Shown here piece by piece: positions 1 through 8,062 of a stretch of DNA of 35,123 nt. The notes under the pieces were generated by a model. It searched no databases, had not been told where the DNA came from, and was given only the letters and a program-made list of their open reading frames with translations. Both the position numbers and the translations under genes were made by a program. The DNA is from Novosphingobium sp. Its GTDB lineage: Bacteria > Pseudomonadota > Alphaproteobacteria > Sphingomonadales > Sphingomonadaceae. Numbering within the stretch: the first letter of the stretch is position 1; each line of letters begins with the position of its first letter. Where the stretch lies: contig NZ_JANXWG010000042.1 of assembly GCF_025351285.1 (NCBI RefSeq), forward strand, positions 1-35,123, read 5' to 3'.

Positions 1-399
1 GACCCGATGAAAAGCCCGGCCACCCGCAGCGCCGTCGAAGCCGTTGCCGGCCGTTATGGCATGCTGGTTGGCGGCGATGCTCCGGTTACCCCGGGCGACC
101 TTAGCCCCGGCACGGTGCGTGTGATCGTGACCCGGTCATCCGCCATGGTTCCCGGTTGCCCCGACTGGTCGAACAATTCGGACACCAATCTGGGTAACGG
201 GACCAACGCCAACTATGGCTGCGCAGTCAATTCGAACATGGCCGCGATGGTCGCCGATCCGTCGCACCTTGTGCACGGCGTGAGCAGCGATGGTTCGACG
301 GTCGTCATGAGCAGTACCAAGGCTATCGACAGCTACCGCTCAACCCCTCCGTCGGGCGAAAAAGGCCTGAAGGAACAATCGTCGCAGGGTGGGAAGTAA
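1..399 (+). CDS. cpaD: Tad pilus assembly protein CpaD, C-terminal part (5' end outside window)
   Basis: The reading frame is open from the first base and ends at TAA 397-399, so the true start lies upstream. The visible 132 codons match the end of CpaD/TadD-type pilus lipoproteins: an alternating hydrophilic stretch, the segment VPGCPDWS, then an Asn-rich run with NYGCAVNSNMAAMVADP and a Ser/Lys-rich tail. CpaD is an outer-membrane-associated part of the Flp/Tad secretion apparatus; that role is family knowledge. Any signal peptide or lipobox would be upstream and cannot be checked. The cpaE start lies 4 nt after the stop, so the two are probably cotranscribed and translationally close. The family call is fairly secure from the Cys-Pro-Asp-Trp and Asn-Tyr-Gly-Cys motifs and from the neighbours. 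Confidence 0.85.
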   Translation, partial: DPMKSPATRSAVEAVAGRYGMLVGGDAPVTPGDLSPGTVRVIVTRSSAMVPGCPDWSNNSDTNLGNGTNANYGCAVNSNMAAMVADPSHLVHGVSSDGSTVVMSSTKAIDSYRSTPPSGEKGLKEQSSQGGK

Positions 400-403
400 G
401 AAC

Positions 404-1702
404 ATGAATGCTCCTTGGAAACCAGCCGTGCAAGGCAGCCGCGATGCATTTGCGGCCTATATCTGCGACGACGCTGCGCTTGACGTGCTGCGCCCGGTCG
501 TGATCGAAATGGGCTGGCAGCCCGAGAAGTGCAACAAGGGCGGGCTGCGCAATGCGGTCCAATCCCTGTCAATCTCGGCCAGCCCCAACATCCTGATGGT
601 TGATCTGTCGGAAAGCGGCGATCCGATCAACGATATCAACGCGCTGGCCGAAGTCTGCGAACCCGGGACCGTGGTGATCGCGGTTGGCCAGGTCAACGAC
701 GTGCGGCTCTATCGTGATCTGCTCGGATCGGGCATCCACGATTACCTGCTCAAGCCACTTTCGCCCAACGTGGTGCGCGATACGCTGGTCCAGGCGCAGG
801 CGATCTTCACCGCGCCGCGCGGCCACGGCCATGATTCGCATGTCGCCAAGCGCCATGTCAGCGTGGCGGTTGTCGGCACGCGCGGCGGCGCCGGCGCATC
901 GACGCTGGCGACTTCGCTGGCGTGGATGTTCAGCAGCGACAAGTCGTTGCCGACCGCGCTGTTCGATCTCGACATCCACTTCGGCACCGGCGCGCTGGCG
1001 CTCGATCTGGAACCTGGCCGCGGATTGACCGACGCGATCGACAACCCCAGCCGCATCGACGGCCTGTTCATCGAACGCGCCATGATCCGCGCCAACGAGA
1101 ACCTGGCGATCCTTTCGGCCGAAGCGCCGATCAGCGCCCCGCTGATGACCGATGGCGCCGCCTTCATCCAGTTGCAGGAAGAATTCCGCCAGGCTTTCGA
1201 GATGACGGTGGTCGATCTGCCGCGCAACATGCTGATCAACTTTCCCCACCTGATCAACGACATCAATGTGGTGGTGGTGACGACAGAACTGACGCTGGCC
1301 GGCGCACGCGATGCGATCCGTCTGCTGTCATGGCTCAAGTCCAACGCGTCGCAGGCGCGCACGATCGTGGTGGCCAACAAGGTCCACGCGGGCGTGAGCG
1401 AGATCAGCAAGGCCGATTTCGAAGCCTCGATCGAACGCAAGATCAATTACATCGTACCGTTCGATGTCAAGGCTGCGTCCAATGCCGCCAAGCTGGGCCA
1501 GACCTTCATCGCCGCCAACCGCTCGACCAAGGCGGCGGTTGCGATCCGCGAGATCGGCGAAGCGGTGATCGGTGCGATCGACGACAGCGGCGCAGTCGTG
1601 CCCGAAGTGGGGGCAGACAAGAAGAAGTCGCTGCTCGGGAAGATCGATCTCAAGACGCTGCTGTCGACCAAGGCCAAGACCAAAGCCGCCGAAAACGCGT
1701 GA
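404..1702 (+). CDS. cpaE: Tad pilus assembly protein CpaE/TadZ (receiver-like domain plus MinD-like ATPase)
   Basis: This 432-residue protein fits CpaE/TadZ, which positions Tad pilus machinery at the pole or membrane. Residues 1-140 form an atypical receiver-like domain with an Asp in the MVDLSES strand (about 67) and a Lys-Pro pair in YLLKPLS (about 117). Residues 153-400 are a MinD/ParA-type domain. Its Walker A region GTRGGAGAST keeps the glycines but lacks the C-terminal Lys (GAS instead of GKS), which is common in this family. A Walker A' like strand follows (ALFDLDIHFG). I chose ATG 404, preceded by GGGAAG at 391-396; a GTG at 389 in the same frame would add five residues and overlap cpaD. 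The C terminus is Lys/Ala rich. The next gene is tadB, 51 nt away, with no cpaF between. Confidence 0.9.
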   Translation: MNAPWKPAVQGSRDAFAAYICDDAALDVLRPVVIEMGWQPEKCNKGGLRNAVQSLSISASPNILMVDLSESGDPINDINALAEVCEPGTVVIAVGQVNDVRLYRDLLGSGIHDYLLKPLSPNVVRDTLVQAQAIFTAPRGHGHDSHVAKRHVSVAVVGTRGGAGASTLATSLAWMFSSDKSLPTALFDLDIHFGTGALALDLEPGRGLTDAIDNPSRIDGLFIERAMIRANENLAILSAEAPISAPLMTDGAAFIQLQEEFRQAFEMTVVDLPRNMLINFPHLINDINVVVVTTELTLAGARDAIRLLSWLKSNASQARTIVVANKVHAGVSEISKADFEASIERKINYIVPFDVKAASNAAKLGQTFIAANRSTKAAVAIREIGEAVIGAIDDSGAVVPEVGADKKKSLLGKIDLKTLLSTKAKTKAAENA

Positions 1703-1753
1703 TCGCGCGTTTTGGGATGGCCTCGGTAACGTGAGAAAGGAGCGGACAGGTCC

Positions 1754-2725
1754 ATGACTATCGTGCAGATCCTGCTGTTGGCAGTGGGTGTGATGATCAC
1801 GCTCGTGCTCGGCTATTCGGCGATGACCGGACCGTCGGTAACCAAGGAAAGCGCGCGCCGGTTGCAGGCCGTGCGCTTCCGCCACTCGCAGAACGACAAG
1901 GACAAGGTCGAGGCGCAGTATCGCAAATCGGTCGCCGCCCGCAAACCGACTGCCTACAAGGTGGCCGGGTCAGAAGGCCGGATCGCCGCTCTCGAAGTGC
2001 GGCTGAAACGCACCGGCAAGACCTGGACCGTTTCGCAATACCTCTACACCTCGCTCGGGATCGGCATCGTGGTGACGATGCTGGTATTCCTGAAGCTGGG
2101 CGCGCCGCTGCTGGCCATGGGCGCCGGGCTGATGGTCGGTGCGTTCGTTCCGCACATGTGGGTGGGACGCACGATCAATTCGCGGCTCAACAAGTTCATC
2201 ATCCGCTTCCCCGACGCGCTCGATCTCATGGTCCGGGGCTTGCGCTCGGGCCTGCCCGTCACCGAAACGCTGGGCATCATCTCGACCGAACTGCCGGGCC
2301 CGGTGGGCGAGGAATTCAAGCTCGTCACCGAACGCATCCGCATCGGCAAGACGATGGAAGAAGCGCTGCAGGACACCGCCAACCGGATGGGCATCGCCGA
2401 ATTCAACTTCTTCTGCATCACGCTCGCCATCCAGCGCGAGACCGGCGGCAACCTGGCCGAAACGCTCGCCAACCTGGGTGACGTGTTGCGCAAGCGGTCA
2501 CAGATGAAGCTCAAGATCAAGGCAATGAGTTCGGAATCGAAGGCTTCGGCCTACATTATCGGATCGCTGCCGTTCATCGTGTTCGCGCTGATCTATTCGA
2601 TCAACCCGACCTACATGGGCAAGTTCTTCATCGACGAGCGCCTGATCGGCATGGGCATCGGTGCCTTCATCTGGCTGGCGCTGGGTGGATTCATCATGGC
2701 CAAGATGATCAACTTCGAAATCTGA
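1754..2725 (+). CDS. tadB: Tad pilus inner-membrane platform protein TadB
   Basis: 323 residues with the T2SF (GspF-like) domain at roughly 155-285, including FPDALDLMVRGLRSGLP and ETGGNLAETLANLGDVLRKR, which are diagnostic for TadB. Hydrophobic segments lie at the N terminus (about 3-23), near 95-135 and in two C-terminal helices (about 265-285 and 300-318), so it is a polytopic inner-membrane protein. By family knowledge it forms the platform, with TadC, on which the CpaF/TadA ATPase drives Flp pilin export. The start ATG 1754 is preceded by AAAGGAG at about 1735-1741, a somewhat long spacing. tadC follows after 19 nt, so cpaE-tadB-tadC read as one operon. Confidence 0.92.
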   Translation: MTIVQILLLAVGVMITLVLGYSAMTGPSVTKESARRLQAVRFRHSQNDKDKVEAQYRKSVAARKPTAYKVAGSEGRIAALEVRLKRTGKTWTVSQYLYTSLGIGIVVTMLVFLKLGAPLLAMGAGLMVGAFVPHMWVGRTINSRLNKFIIRFPDALDLMVRGLRSGLPVTETLGIISTELPGPVGEEFKLVTERIRIGKTMEEALQDTANRMGIAEFNFFCITLAIQRETGGNLAETLANLGDVLRKRSQMKLKIKAMSSESKASAYIIGSLPFIVFALIYSINPTYMGKFFIDERLIGMGIGAFIWLALGGFIMAKMINFEI

Positions 2726-2744
2726 GCGCGAGGACACATCCATC

Positions 2745-3743
2745 ATGAACCCCGCTCCCCATCCCATGCTCCTCGGCTTCGACGTCATCTGGGTCGGCAC
2801 GATCCTGGTGTTCGTCGCGGCGCTGGCCTCGATGATGGCGGTCTACGCCGCGGTCACGATCCGCGACCCCATGGCCAAGCGCGTCAAGGCGCTCAACGAA
2901 CGGCGCGAGCAGCTCAAGGCCGGCATCGTCAATTCGGCCAAGAAGCGCGTCTCGCTGGTCCGCAAGAACCAGACCACCGACAACATCCGCGACTTCCTGT
3001 CAAAGTTGAGCGTGCTCCAGGACAGCCAGCTTGCCGACATCACGCGCAAGCTGGCGCAAGCCGGCATCCGCAAGAAGGAATACGCGGTGGCCATCGTGCT
3101 CGGCCGCCTCGTGGGGCCGATCGTGCTCGGCACCGCGGCTGCCACGATGATCTACCTGATCAACTACTTCCCCGAATGGGGCAGCTTCAAGCGCTTCATG
3201 GGCTTCGCAGCGATGGTCATCCTGGGTTACAAGGGTCCCGACTTGTGGCTGGGCAACCTGGTCGGCAAGCGCACCAAGGAAGTCCGCAAGGGCCTGCCCG
3301 ACGCGCTCGACCTGCTGGTGATCTGCGCCGAAGCCGGCCTGACCGTCGACGCCGCCTTCGGCCGCGTCGCCCGCGAACTGGGCCGCGCCTACCCCGAACT
3401 GGGCGACGAATTCCAGCTCACCGCGATCGAGCTGTCGTTCCTGACCGAACGCCGCATGGCTTTCGAGAACCTGGCTTACCGCGTGAACCTGGAATCGGTG
3501 AAGGGCGTGGTCACCACCATGATCCAGACCGAACGATACGGCACCCCGCTCGCCTCGGCGCTGCGCGTGCTCTCGGCCGAATTCCGCAACGAACGCATGA
3601 TGCGCGCCGAAGAAAAGGCCGCACGCCTGCCCGCGATCATGACCATACCGCTGATCCTGTTCATCCTGCCGACGCTGTTCGTGGTGATCCTGGGGCCGGC
3701 AGCCTGTTCGATCTCGGACAACTTCCTGCACCGCAAGGTTTAG
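2745..3743 (+). CDS. tadC: Tad pilus inner-membrane platform protein TadC
   Basis: 332 residues, the usual TadC length. An N-terminal membrane helix (about 13-35) is followed by a basic cytoplasmic stretch, two helices near 110-165, and the T2SF domain (about 180-305) with LPDALDLLVICAEAGLTVDAAF, ELGRAYPEL and TERYGTPLASALRVLS. A last hydrophobic helix (about 300-320) contains PLILFILPTLFVVILGP. It partners TadB in the Flp/Tad secretion platform. The ATG at 2745 follows tadB by 19 nt, with GCGAGGACA upstream as ribosome site. It is the last gene of the operon here and is followed by a GC-rich hairpin. The TadG/TadE pseudopilin genes are not in the window, at least not downstream. Confidence 0.92.
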   Translation: MNPAPHPMLLGFDVIWVGTILVFVAALASMMAVYAAVTIRDPMAKRVKALNERREQLKAGIVNSAKKRVSLVRKNQTTDNIRDFLSKLSVLQDSQLADITRKLAQAGIRKKEYAVAIVLGRLVGPIVLGTAAATMIYLINYFPEWGSFKRFMGFAAMVILGYKGPDLWLGNLVGKRTKEVRKGLPDALDLLVICAEAGLTVDAAFGRVARELGRAYPELGDEFQLTAIELSFLTERRMAFENLAYRVNLESVKGVVTTMIQTERYGTPLASALRVLSAEFRNERMMRAEEKAARLPAIMTIPLILFILPTLFVVILGPAACSISDNFLHRKV

Positions 3744-3777
3744 GAATTCAGGTAAAACCAGCTCGGGACGAGGAGAA

Positions 3778-3801
3778 GGCCGGCCCGGCGACGGGTCGGC
3801 C
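3778..3801. terminator. Hairpin between convergent tadC and marR, likely bidirectional terminator
   Basis: GGCCGGCCC (3778-3786), loop GGCGAC, GGGTCGGCC (3793-3801): nine pairs with one G-U. It lies 34 nt after the tadC stop and 23 nt beyond the end of the convergent MarR gene. The T tract on the plus side is weak (CTCGTTTCC); the minus side reads TTCTCC. Position and stem support a shared terminator, but no strong U-run is present. Confidence 0.55.
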
Positions 3802-3824
3802 GATCTCGTTTCCACAGGCTGGTA

Positions 3825-4298
3825 TCAGGCTTCGTCGTTCTCGGATTGCCTGGCTTCGCGATCCGCCACCGCTTCGAACACCTTGTCGAGCGTGCGACGC
3901 AGCATCTCGCGCTCCGCTTCGCTCAGGCAGGAAAAGATCCGTTCGGTGGTATCGAACGCCTGCGGCCAGATCTGCGCATGGATCGACACGCCGTCGTCGG
4001 TCAGCGCGAGATGGTGCGAGCGCCCGTCGGCCGCATTGGGCGAGCGCGCCAGCATCCCGCGTTCTTCAAGCTGCTTGCACGCGCGGTTGACCGCCACCTT
4101 GTCCATCAACGTGGCGCGTACAAGCTGGCGCTGGGTCAAGCGCCCGGCATCGCCGAGCACGGCCATCACGCGCCATTCGGGCACGCGCAAACCGAAGCGA
4201 TCGCCATATTCACTCGCGATTACCCCGCTGACAGCGTTGGACGTGATCGCCAGACGATAAGGCAGGAAGTCGGCGAGGCGTGTTGTGGTCCCGGGCAT
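3825..4298 (-). CDS. MarR-family transcriptional regulator
   Basis: 157 residues with the winged-helix arrangement of MarR proteins: an N-terminal dimerisation helix, then the DNA-binding region at about 40-110 with LRVPEWRVMAVLGDAG, LTQRQLVRATLMDKVAVNRACKQL as recognition helices, and the wing ending DGRSHHLALTDDG. The C-terminal helices rebuild the dimer interface. It probably senses a small ligand and represses its own or a neighbouring gene; the target is unknown. It is transcribed away from the TetR gene's end and convergent with tadC. A 10-bp inverted repeat starts 3 nt upstream of its ATG, overlapping the ribosome site, which suggests autoregulation. It could instead control genes elsewhere, since no metabolic gene is divergent from it. 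Confidence 0.85.
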   Translation of the reverse strand: MPGTTTRLADFLPYRLAITSNAVSGVIASEYGDRFGLRVPEWRVMAVLGDAGRLTQRQLVRATLMDKVAVNRACKQLEERGMLARSPNAADGRSHHLALTDDGVSIHAQIWPQAFDTTERIFSCLSEAEREMLRRTLDKVFEAVADREARQSENDEA

Positions 4299-4300
4299 GG

Positions 4301-4324
4301 GTTTCGTTTCCCATGAAACGAAGC
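4301..4324. promoter_or_regulatory. Inverted repeat at the marR start, candidate MarR operator
   Basis: GTTTCGTTTC (4301-4310), spacer CCAT, GAAACGAAGC (4315-4324): ten-base arms with one mismatch, of which the inner six (CGTTTC/GAAACG) are perfect. It sits 3 nt upstream of the marR ATG (minus strand), a position where binding would block translation initiation or early elongation of transcription. Function is inferred from symmetry and position only. Confidence 0.45.
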
Positions 4325-4433
4325 GTCAAGGCAAGCCCATCAGTGTCAGTTTGTTATCGATTGTTGCAACGTTGCCGCAGTTTCCGTCGCAATATTTCAC
4401 ATCGGCAAGCCAGCGGACAACGATCGATCGACG

Positions 4434-5096
4434 CTACGGTTTTCTGGCCAGAATTCCGGCCATGATGATATCGATGGTGTGCTCACGATAGCGGTCGCGC
4501 AATTCGTCAGTCAGCGTGTCCTGGTCGAAGCAATGCCGCAGCACCAGCCGCGCCGAAAAGAACCGGTCGCACGCGCCGGTCAGCGTGAAATAGAACAATT
4601 GCGGGTCGATCTGGCGGAACACGCCCGCGCGCATGCCTTCGCCGATCAACAGGTCATAGGCGTGGTAAAGCGGCGTCAGGTAGCGCGCGGCGATGCGCTT
4701 GGCCTCGGCATCGTCGCTCTCGCGCACCAGCCGCATCAGCAGCCGATTGAGATAAGGAAAGGCGTAATAGGTATCGACCACCTTCGAGATGTGCAGCCGC
4801 AGCTTCGCCTCGGGGTCCATCCCGCCCTTTTCGACCAGCGCGTCGACGGTCTTGACGATCGCCTCCATGTCGCGATCGAGCAGCGCCGTCAGCAGCCCGG
4901 CCTTGTTGCCGAAATAGTACTTCACCAACGCCGAATTGAGCCCCGACCGCAAGCTCAGTTCGGACAGCGAGATATCGACCTGGTCGCCCTCGCGCATGAT
5001 CGCGGATGCGGTTTCGAGCAGCAGCGCACGCGCGCCGGCGGCTTCACCGGGCAGCGGGACGGTCGACGATGCGAAGGGAGCTGCGGGTTCGCTCAT
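4434..5096 (-). CDS. TetR-family transcriptional regulator at the end of the acyl-CoA operon
   Basis: 220 residues. The N-terminal helix-turn-helix is at about 43-62 (LSELSLRSGLNSALVKYYF, then GNKAGLLTALL), the TetR signature including the Lys-Tyr-Tyr-Phe turn. The rest is a helical ligand-binding domain with an aromatic-rich part (QLFYFTLTGACDRFF). The ATG at 5096 overlaps the TGA of the enoyl-CoA hydratase gene (4-nt overlap), so it is translated as the last gene of the thiolase-SDR-hydratase operon. A longer frame upstream exists but lies inside the hydratase gene, so I rejected it. From context it probably responds to an acyl-CoA and represses the operon; the dyad at 8063-8084 is the obvious candidate site. 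That link is inference. Confidence 0.87.
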   Translation of the reverse strand: MSEPAAPFASSTVPLPGEAAGARALLLETASAIMREGDQVDISLSELSLRSGLNSALVKYYFGNKAGLLTALLDRDMEAIVKTVDALVEKGGMDPEAKLRLHISKVVDTYYAFPYLNRLLMRLVRESDDAEAKRIAARYLTPLYHAYDLLIGEGMRAGVFRQIDPQLFYFTLTGACDRFFSARLVLRHCFDQDTLTDELRDRYREHTIDIIMAGILARKP

Positions 5097-5962
5097 TCGT
5101 AGCCTGGCTCGTCCCACCAGGGATAAAAGTCGGGCATGTCCGCCGAAACCTTGCCCGGATAGACCGGTGGCCGCTTCTCCAGGAAGCTCTGCACGCCCTC
5201 GGCTGCGTCCTTGCCTTTGGACAGGCGATAGATCGAGCGGCTGTCGATCCGGTGCGCCATCATCGGATGCTCGGTCGCCGACAGGCGCCACAGCATCGCG
5301 CGGGTCATCGCCACCGACACCGCGCTGGTGTTGTCGGCAATCTCGCGCGCCAGCCCGCGCGCCGCATCCATCAGCGCATCAGGCGCATGGAGCGAGCGCA
5401 CCAGACCGCCCTTGAGCGCTTCCTCGGCGCCGAAGATCCGCCCGGTCATGCACCATTCGAGCGCTTGCGGCAGCCCGACAATGCGCGGCAGGAACCACGA
5501 CGAGGCCGCCTCGGGCACGATTCCGCGCCGCGCGAACACGAACCCGAAGCGCGCACTGGTGGACGCCAGGCGGATGTCCATCGGCAACTGCATGGTCACG
5601 CCGATGCCGACCGCCGCCCCGTTGATCGCGCCGATCACCGGCTTTTTCGATTGATAGATGCGCAAGGTCAGCTTGCCGCCGCCATCGCGCACGGCGGGAT
5701 CGGACAAATCGCTCACCACTTCGGACGAGGCGAACACGCGCCCGTCGGCCGGGGTGAGATCGGCGCCCGCGCAGAACGCGCGATCCCCCGCCCCGGTGAC
5801 GATCACCGCGCGCACCGCGTCATCGGCATCGGTGCGATCGAACGCGTCGATCAACTCGTCCATCATCACGTTGGTGAACGCGTTCATCTTCGCCGGCCGA
5901 TCGAGCGTGAGCGTGGCAATGCCCTCGCTCACCTCGTAGCGGATCTGCGTGTATTCCCCCAT
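5093..5962 (-). CDS. Enoyl-CoA hydratase/isomerase (crotonase family)
   Basis: 289 residues with the crotonase fold: IATLTLDRPAKMNAF near the N terminus, the oxyanion-hole motif GAGDRAFCAGADL at about 55-68, the second oxyanion loop KPVIGAINGAAVGIG at about 107-121, and GIVPEAASSWFLPRIVG with a Glu at the position of a catalytic crotonase glutamate. It probably hydrates 2-enoyl-CoA in beta-oxidation; members of this family also catalyse isomerisation or thioester hydrolysis, so the substrate is open. I placed the start at ATG 5962 (MGEYTQ), since the longer frame would overlap the SDR gene by 75 nt. It begins 11 nt after the SDR stop and ends overlapping the TetR start, inside one operon. Confidence 0.9.
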   Translation of the reverse strand: MGEYTQIRYEVSEGIATLTLDRPAKMNAFTNVMMDELIDAFDRTDADDAVRAVIVTGAGDRAFCAGADLTPADGRVFASSEVVSDLSDPAVRDGGGKLTLRIYQSKKPVIGAINGAAVGIGVTMQLPMDIRLASTSARFGFVFARRGIVPEAASSWFLPRIVGLPQALEWCMTGRIFGAEEALKGGLVRSLHAPDALMDAARGLAREIADNTSAVSVAMTRAMLWRLSATEHPMMAHRIDSRSIYRLSKGKDAAEGVQSFLEKRPPVYPGKVSADMPDFYPWWDEPGYE

Positions 5963-5973
5963 CGACCCGGGAC

Positions 5974-6756
5974 TTACCTGGGTGCCATGCGGATCGCGCC
6001 ATCCAGCCGCACGTCCTCGCCGTTGAAATAGCCGTTCTCGATCATGCACATCGCCAGCGCGGCATATTCGGCGGGCTGGCCCAGTCGCTTGGGGTGCGGC
6101 ACCTGCTGGCCGAGCGAGATGCGCGCGGGTTCCGGCAAGCCCATCAGCAGCGGCGTTTCGAAGATGCCGGGCAGGATCGTGTTGACGCGGATGGCCTCGT
6201 TCATCAGGTCGCGCGCGATCGGCAGCGTCATGCCGACCACCCCGCCCTTCGACGCCGAATAAGCCGCCTGGCCGATCTGCCCGTCCTCGGCCGCCACGCT
6301 GGCAGTGTTGACGATCACCCCGCGGTCACCATCCCCCTGCGGATCGATCGTCAGCATCCCCGCCGCCGACTTGGCGATGCAGCGGAACGTGCCGACCAGG
6401 TTGATCTGGATGACGAAATTGAAAGCATCGAGCGGAAAATGCCGGATCGCACCGTCTTCCTTGCTGCGGCCGACGGTCTTGACCGCGTTGCCAACGCCGG
6501 CGCAATTGACCAGCACCCGTTCCTGCCCGTGCGCCGCGCGCGCCTTGGCGAAGCCTGCGTCCACGCTTTCGTCGCTGGTCACGTTGACCTCGCAGAACGT
6601 GCCGCCGATCTCGGCCGCGAGCGCCTCGCCCTTGTCCTTCTGCAAGTCGAAGATCGCAACCTTCACGCCCTTGGCCGCCAGCGCGCGCGCGGTCGCCGCA
6701 CCCAGGCCCGAAGCGCCGCCGGTGACGACTGCTGCAACCGTGTTGTCGAGTTTCAT
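5974..6756 (-). CDS. Short-chain dehydrogenase, 3-hydroxyacyl-CoA dehydrogenase (HSD10-like)
   Basis: 260 residues, classical SDR. The cofactor motif TGGASGLG is at 12-19, an acidic residue after beta-2 (IFDL) suggests NAD, the NCAGVG motif is at 84-89, catalytic Asn 119 lies in QINLVG, Ser 153 in NTASVAAEDGQIGQ, and Tyr 166/Lys 170 in YSASK. The sequence pattern, including the inserted KTVGRSKEDG loop, resembles type-II 3-hydroxyacyl-CoA dehydrogenases (HSD17B10-like). With the thiolase upstream and the hydratase downstream it supplies the third step of a beta-oxidation spiral, oxidising 3-hydroxyacyl-CoA, perhaps a branched one. It follows the thiolase gene across a 125-nt gap that carries a repeat element, and precedes the hydratase by 11 nt. 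Confidence 0.9.
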   Translation of the reverse strand: MKLDNTVAAVVTGGASGLGAATARALAAKGVKVAIFDLQKDKGEALAAEIGGTFCEVNVTSDESVDAGFAKARAAHGQERVLVNCAGVGNAVKTVGRSKEDGAIRHFPLDAFNFVIQINLVGTFRCIAKSAAGMLTIDPQGDGDRGVIVNTASVAAEDGQIGQAAYSASKGGVVGMTLPIARDLMNEAIRVNTILPGIFETPLLMGLPEPARISLGQQVPHPKRLGQPAEYAALAMCMIENGYFNGEDVRLDGAIRMAPR

Positions 6757-6774
6757 ATTCCGTTCCTCAATAAA

Positions 6775-6866
6775 CCCGTTCGTCCTGAGCTTGTCGAAGG
6801 ACTGTCTTTCACTTCTGCAACGTCGCCGAAGAAAAGCAGTGCTTCGACAAGCTCAGCACGAACGGG
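6775..6866. repeat. Dispersed inverted repeat (sphingomonad REP/MITE-like element)
   Basis: Two 28-base arms face each other: left 6775-6802 beginning CCCGTTCGTCC and containing GAGCTTGTCGAAG, right 6839-6866 as its reverse complement with two mismatches (26/28). A 36-base middle separates them. This GAGCTTGTCGAAG core is a very common intergenic repeat in sphingomonads and other proteobacteria. It lies between the thiolase stop and SDR start in the same operon, so the RNA would carry a large hairpin here that could stabilise or attenuate the message. Confidence 0.85.
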
Positions 6867-6881
6867 GGTTGCTAGTTTGGC

Positions 6882-8054
6882 TTACAGCGCCTCGATGATC
6901 GTCACGTTGGCGACCCCGCCGCCCTCGCACATCGTCTGCAAGCCATACTTCAGCCCGCGCGCGCGCAGTGCGTGGACCAGCGTCGACATCAGCTTGGTGC
7001 CCGAAGCCCCCAGCGGGTGCCCCAGCGCAATCGCGCCGCCGTTGACGTTGAGCTTGCTCGGATCGGCGCCCGTATGTTTCAACCACGCCAGCGGCACCGA
7101 GGCGAACGCCTCGTTCACCTCGTACAGATCGATGTCACCGATCTTCAACCCCGCCCGTGCCAGCGCCTTGTCGGTCGCGAACAGCGGTTCTTCCAGCATG
7201 ATGATCGGATCGCCCGCGGTCACCACCAGCGTGTGGATACGCGCCAGCGGCGTCAGCCCATAGCGCTTCAACGCCGCTTCCGACACCACCAGCGCCGCGC
7301 TCGATCCGTCGCAGATCTGGCTGGAGCTGGCCGCGGTCAACGAACCATCCGGGCTCATCAGCTTGACGCCCGCGATGCTCTCCAGCGTGGCATCGAAGCG
7401 AATGCCTTCGTCCACCGTATGCATCGTCATGCCCTCGGGCGTCTCGATCGAAATCGGCACGATCTCGCCCGCAAACGCGCCGGCCTTGGTTGCCGCGATC
7501 GCCTTCTGGTGGCTTTCAAACGCAAACCGGTCGAGGTCGTCCTTGGTGAAGCCGTGCTTCTGCACGATCATCTCGGCGCCCATGAACTGCGACCACATCA
7601 CGCCCGGATACTTTTCTTCCAGCCCCGGCGACTTGTAGGTGCCCAGCCCTTCCTTGGCGTGGAACATCGCGGTCGAGCCCATCGGCACCCGCGTCATGCT
7701 CTCGACGCCCGCCGCGATCACCACGTCCTGCACGCCCGACATCACCGCCTGCGCCGCAAAATGCACCGCCTGCTGCGACGATCCGCACTGCCGGTCGATC
7801 GTTACCGCCGGCGTGGACTCCGGCAAAGTCTTCGCCGCAAGCACCGCATTGCGCCCGACTTGCCCGGCCTGCTGCCCACCCTGGCTGACGCAACCCATGA
7901 TCACGTCCTCGATCGCCTTGGGATCGATGCCCGACCGCGTGACGATGGCATCGAGGCTGGCCGCCGCCAGATCGACCGGATGAACCCCCGCCAACCGCCC
8001 ATTGCGCCGGCCGCCCGCCGTCCGCACCGCATCCACAATATAAGCCACCGCCAT
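6882..8054 (-). CDS. Acetyl-CoA C-acyltransferase (thiolase)
   Basis: 390 residues, complete thiolase. The nucleophile Cys 90 lies in DRQCGSSQQA, the catalytic His 346 in GHPLGASG, and the second catalytic Cys 376 in MCEGGG; YEVNEAF (about 311-317) is also present. It cleaves 3-ketoacyl-CoA to acetyl-CoA and a shortened acyl-CoA, or runs in reverse. The ATG at 8054 is preceded by CGGAG; the codon before it is a GTG that could add one residue. It is the first gene of a minus-strand set followed by the SDR, the hydratase and a TetR regulator, so a degradative role in beta-oxidation is likely. Biosynthetic use (as PhaA) is less likely because no phaB or phaC is adjacent. Confidence 0.93.
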   Translation of the reverse strand: MAVAYIVDAVRTAGGRRNGRLAGVHPVDLAAASLDAIVTRSGIDPKAIEDVIMGCVSQGGQQAGQVGRNAVLAAKTLPESTPAVTIDRQCGSSQQAVHFAAQAVMSGVQDVVIAAGVESMTRVPMGSTAMFHAKEGLGTYKSPGLEEKYPGVMWSQFMGAEMIVQKHGFTKDDLDRFAFESHQKAIAATKAGAFAGEIVPISIETPEGMTMHTVDEGIRFDATLESIAGVKLMSPDGSLTAASSSQICDGSSAALVVSEAALKRYGLTPLARIHTLVVTAGDPIIMLEEPLFATDKALARAGLKIGDIDLYEVNEAFASVPLAWLKHTGADPSKLNVNGGAIALGHPLGASGTKLMSTLVHALRARGLKYGLQTMCEGGGVANVTIIEAL

Positions 8055-8062
8055 CACGCACT

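Noticed and set aside
404..1702. Missing Walker A Lys in CpaE as evidence of a broken gene
   Set aside because: GAS in place of GKS is common in CpaE/TadZ proteins and the frame is intact.
6775..6866. Inverted repeat as an insertion sequence with terminal repeats
   Set aside because: Only 36 bases lie between the arms, far too short for a transposase; it fits a dispersed non-coding repeat.
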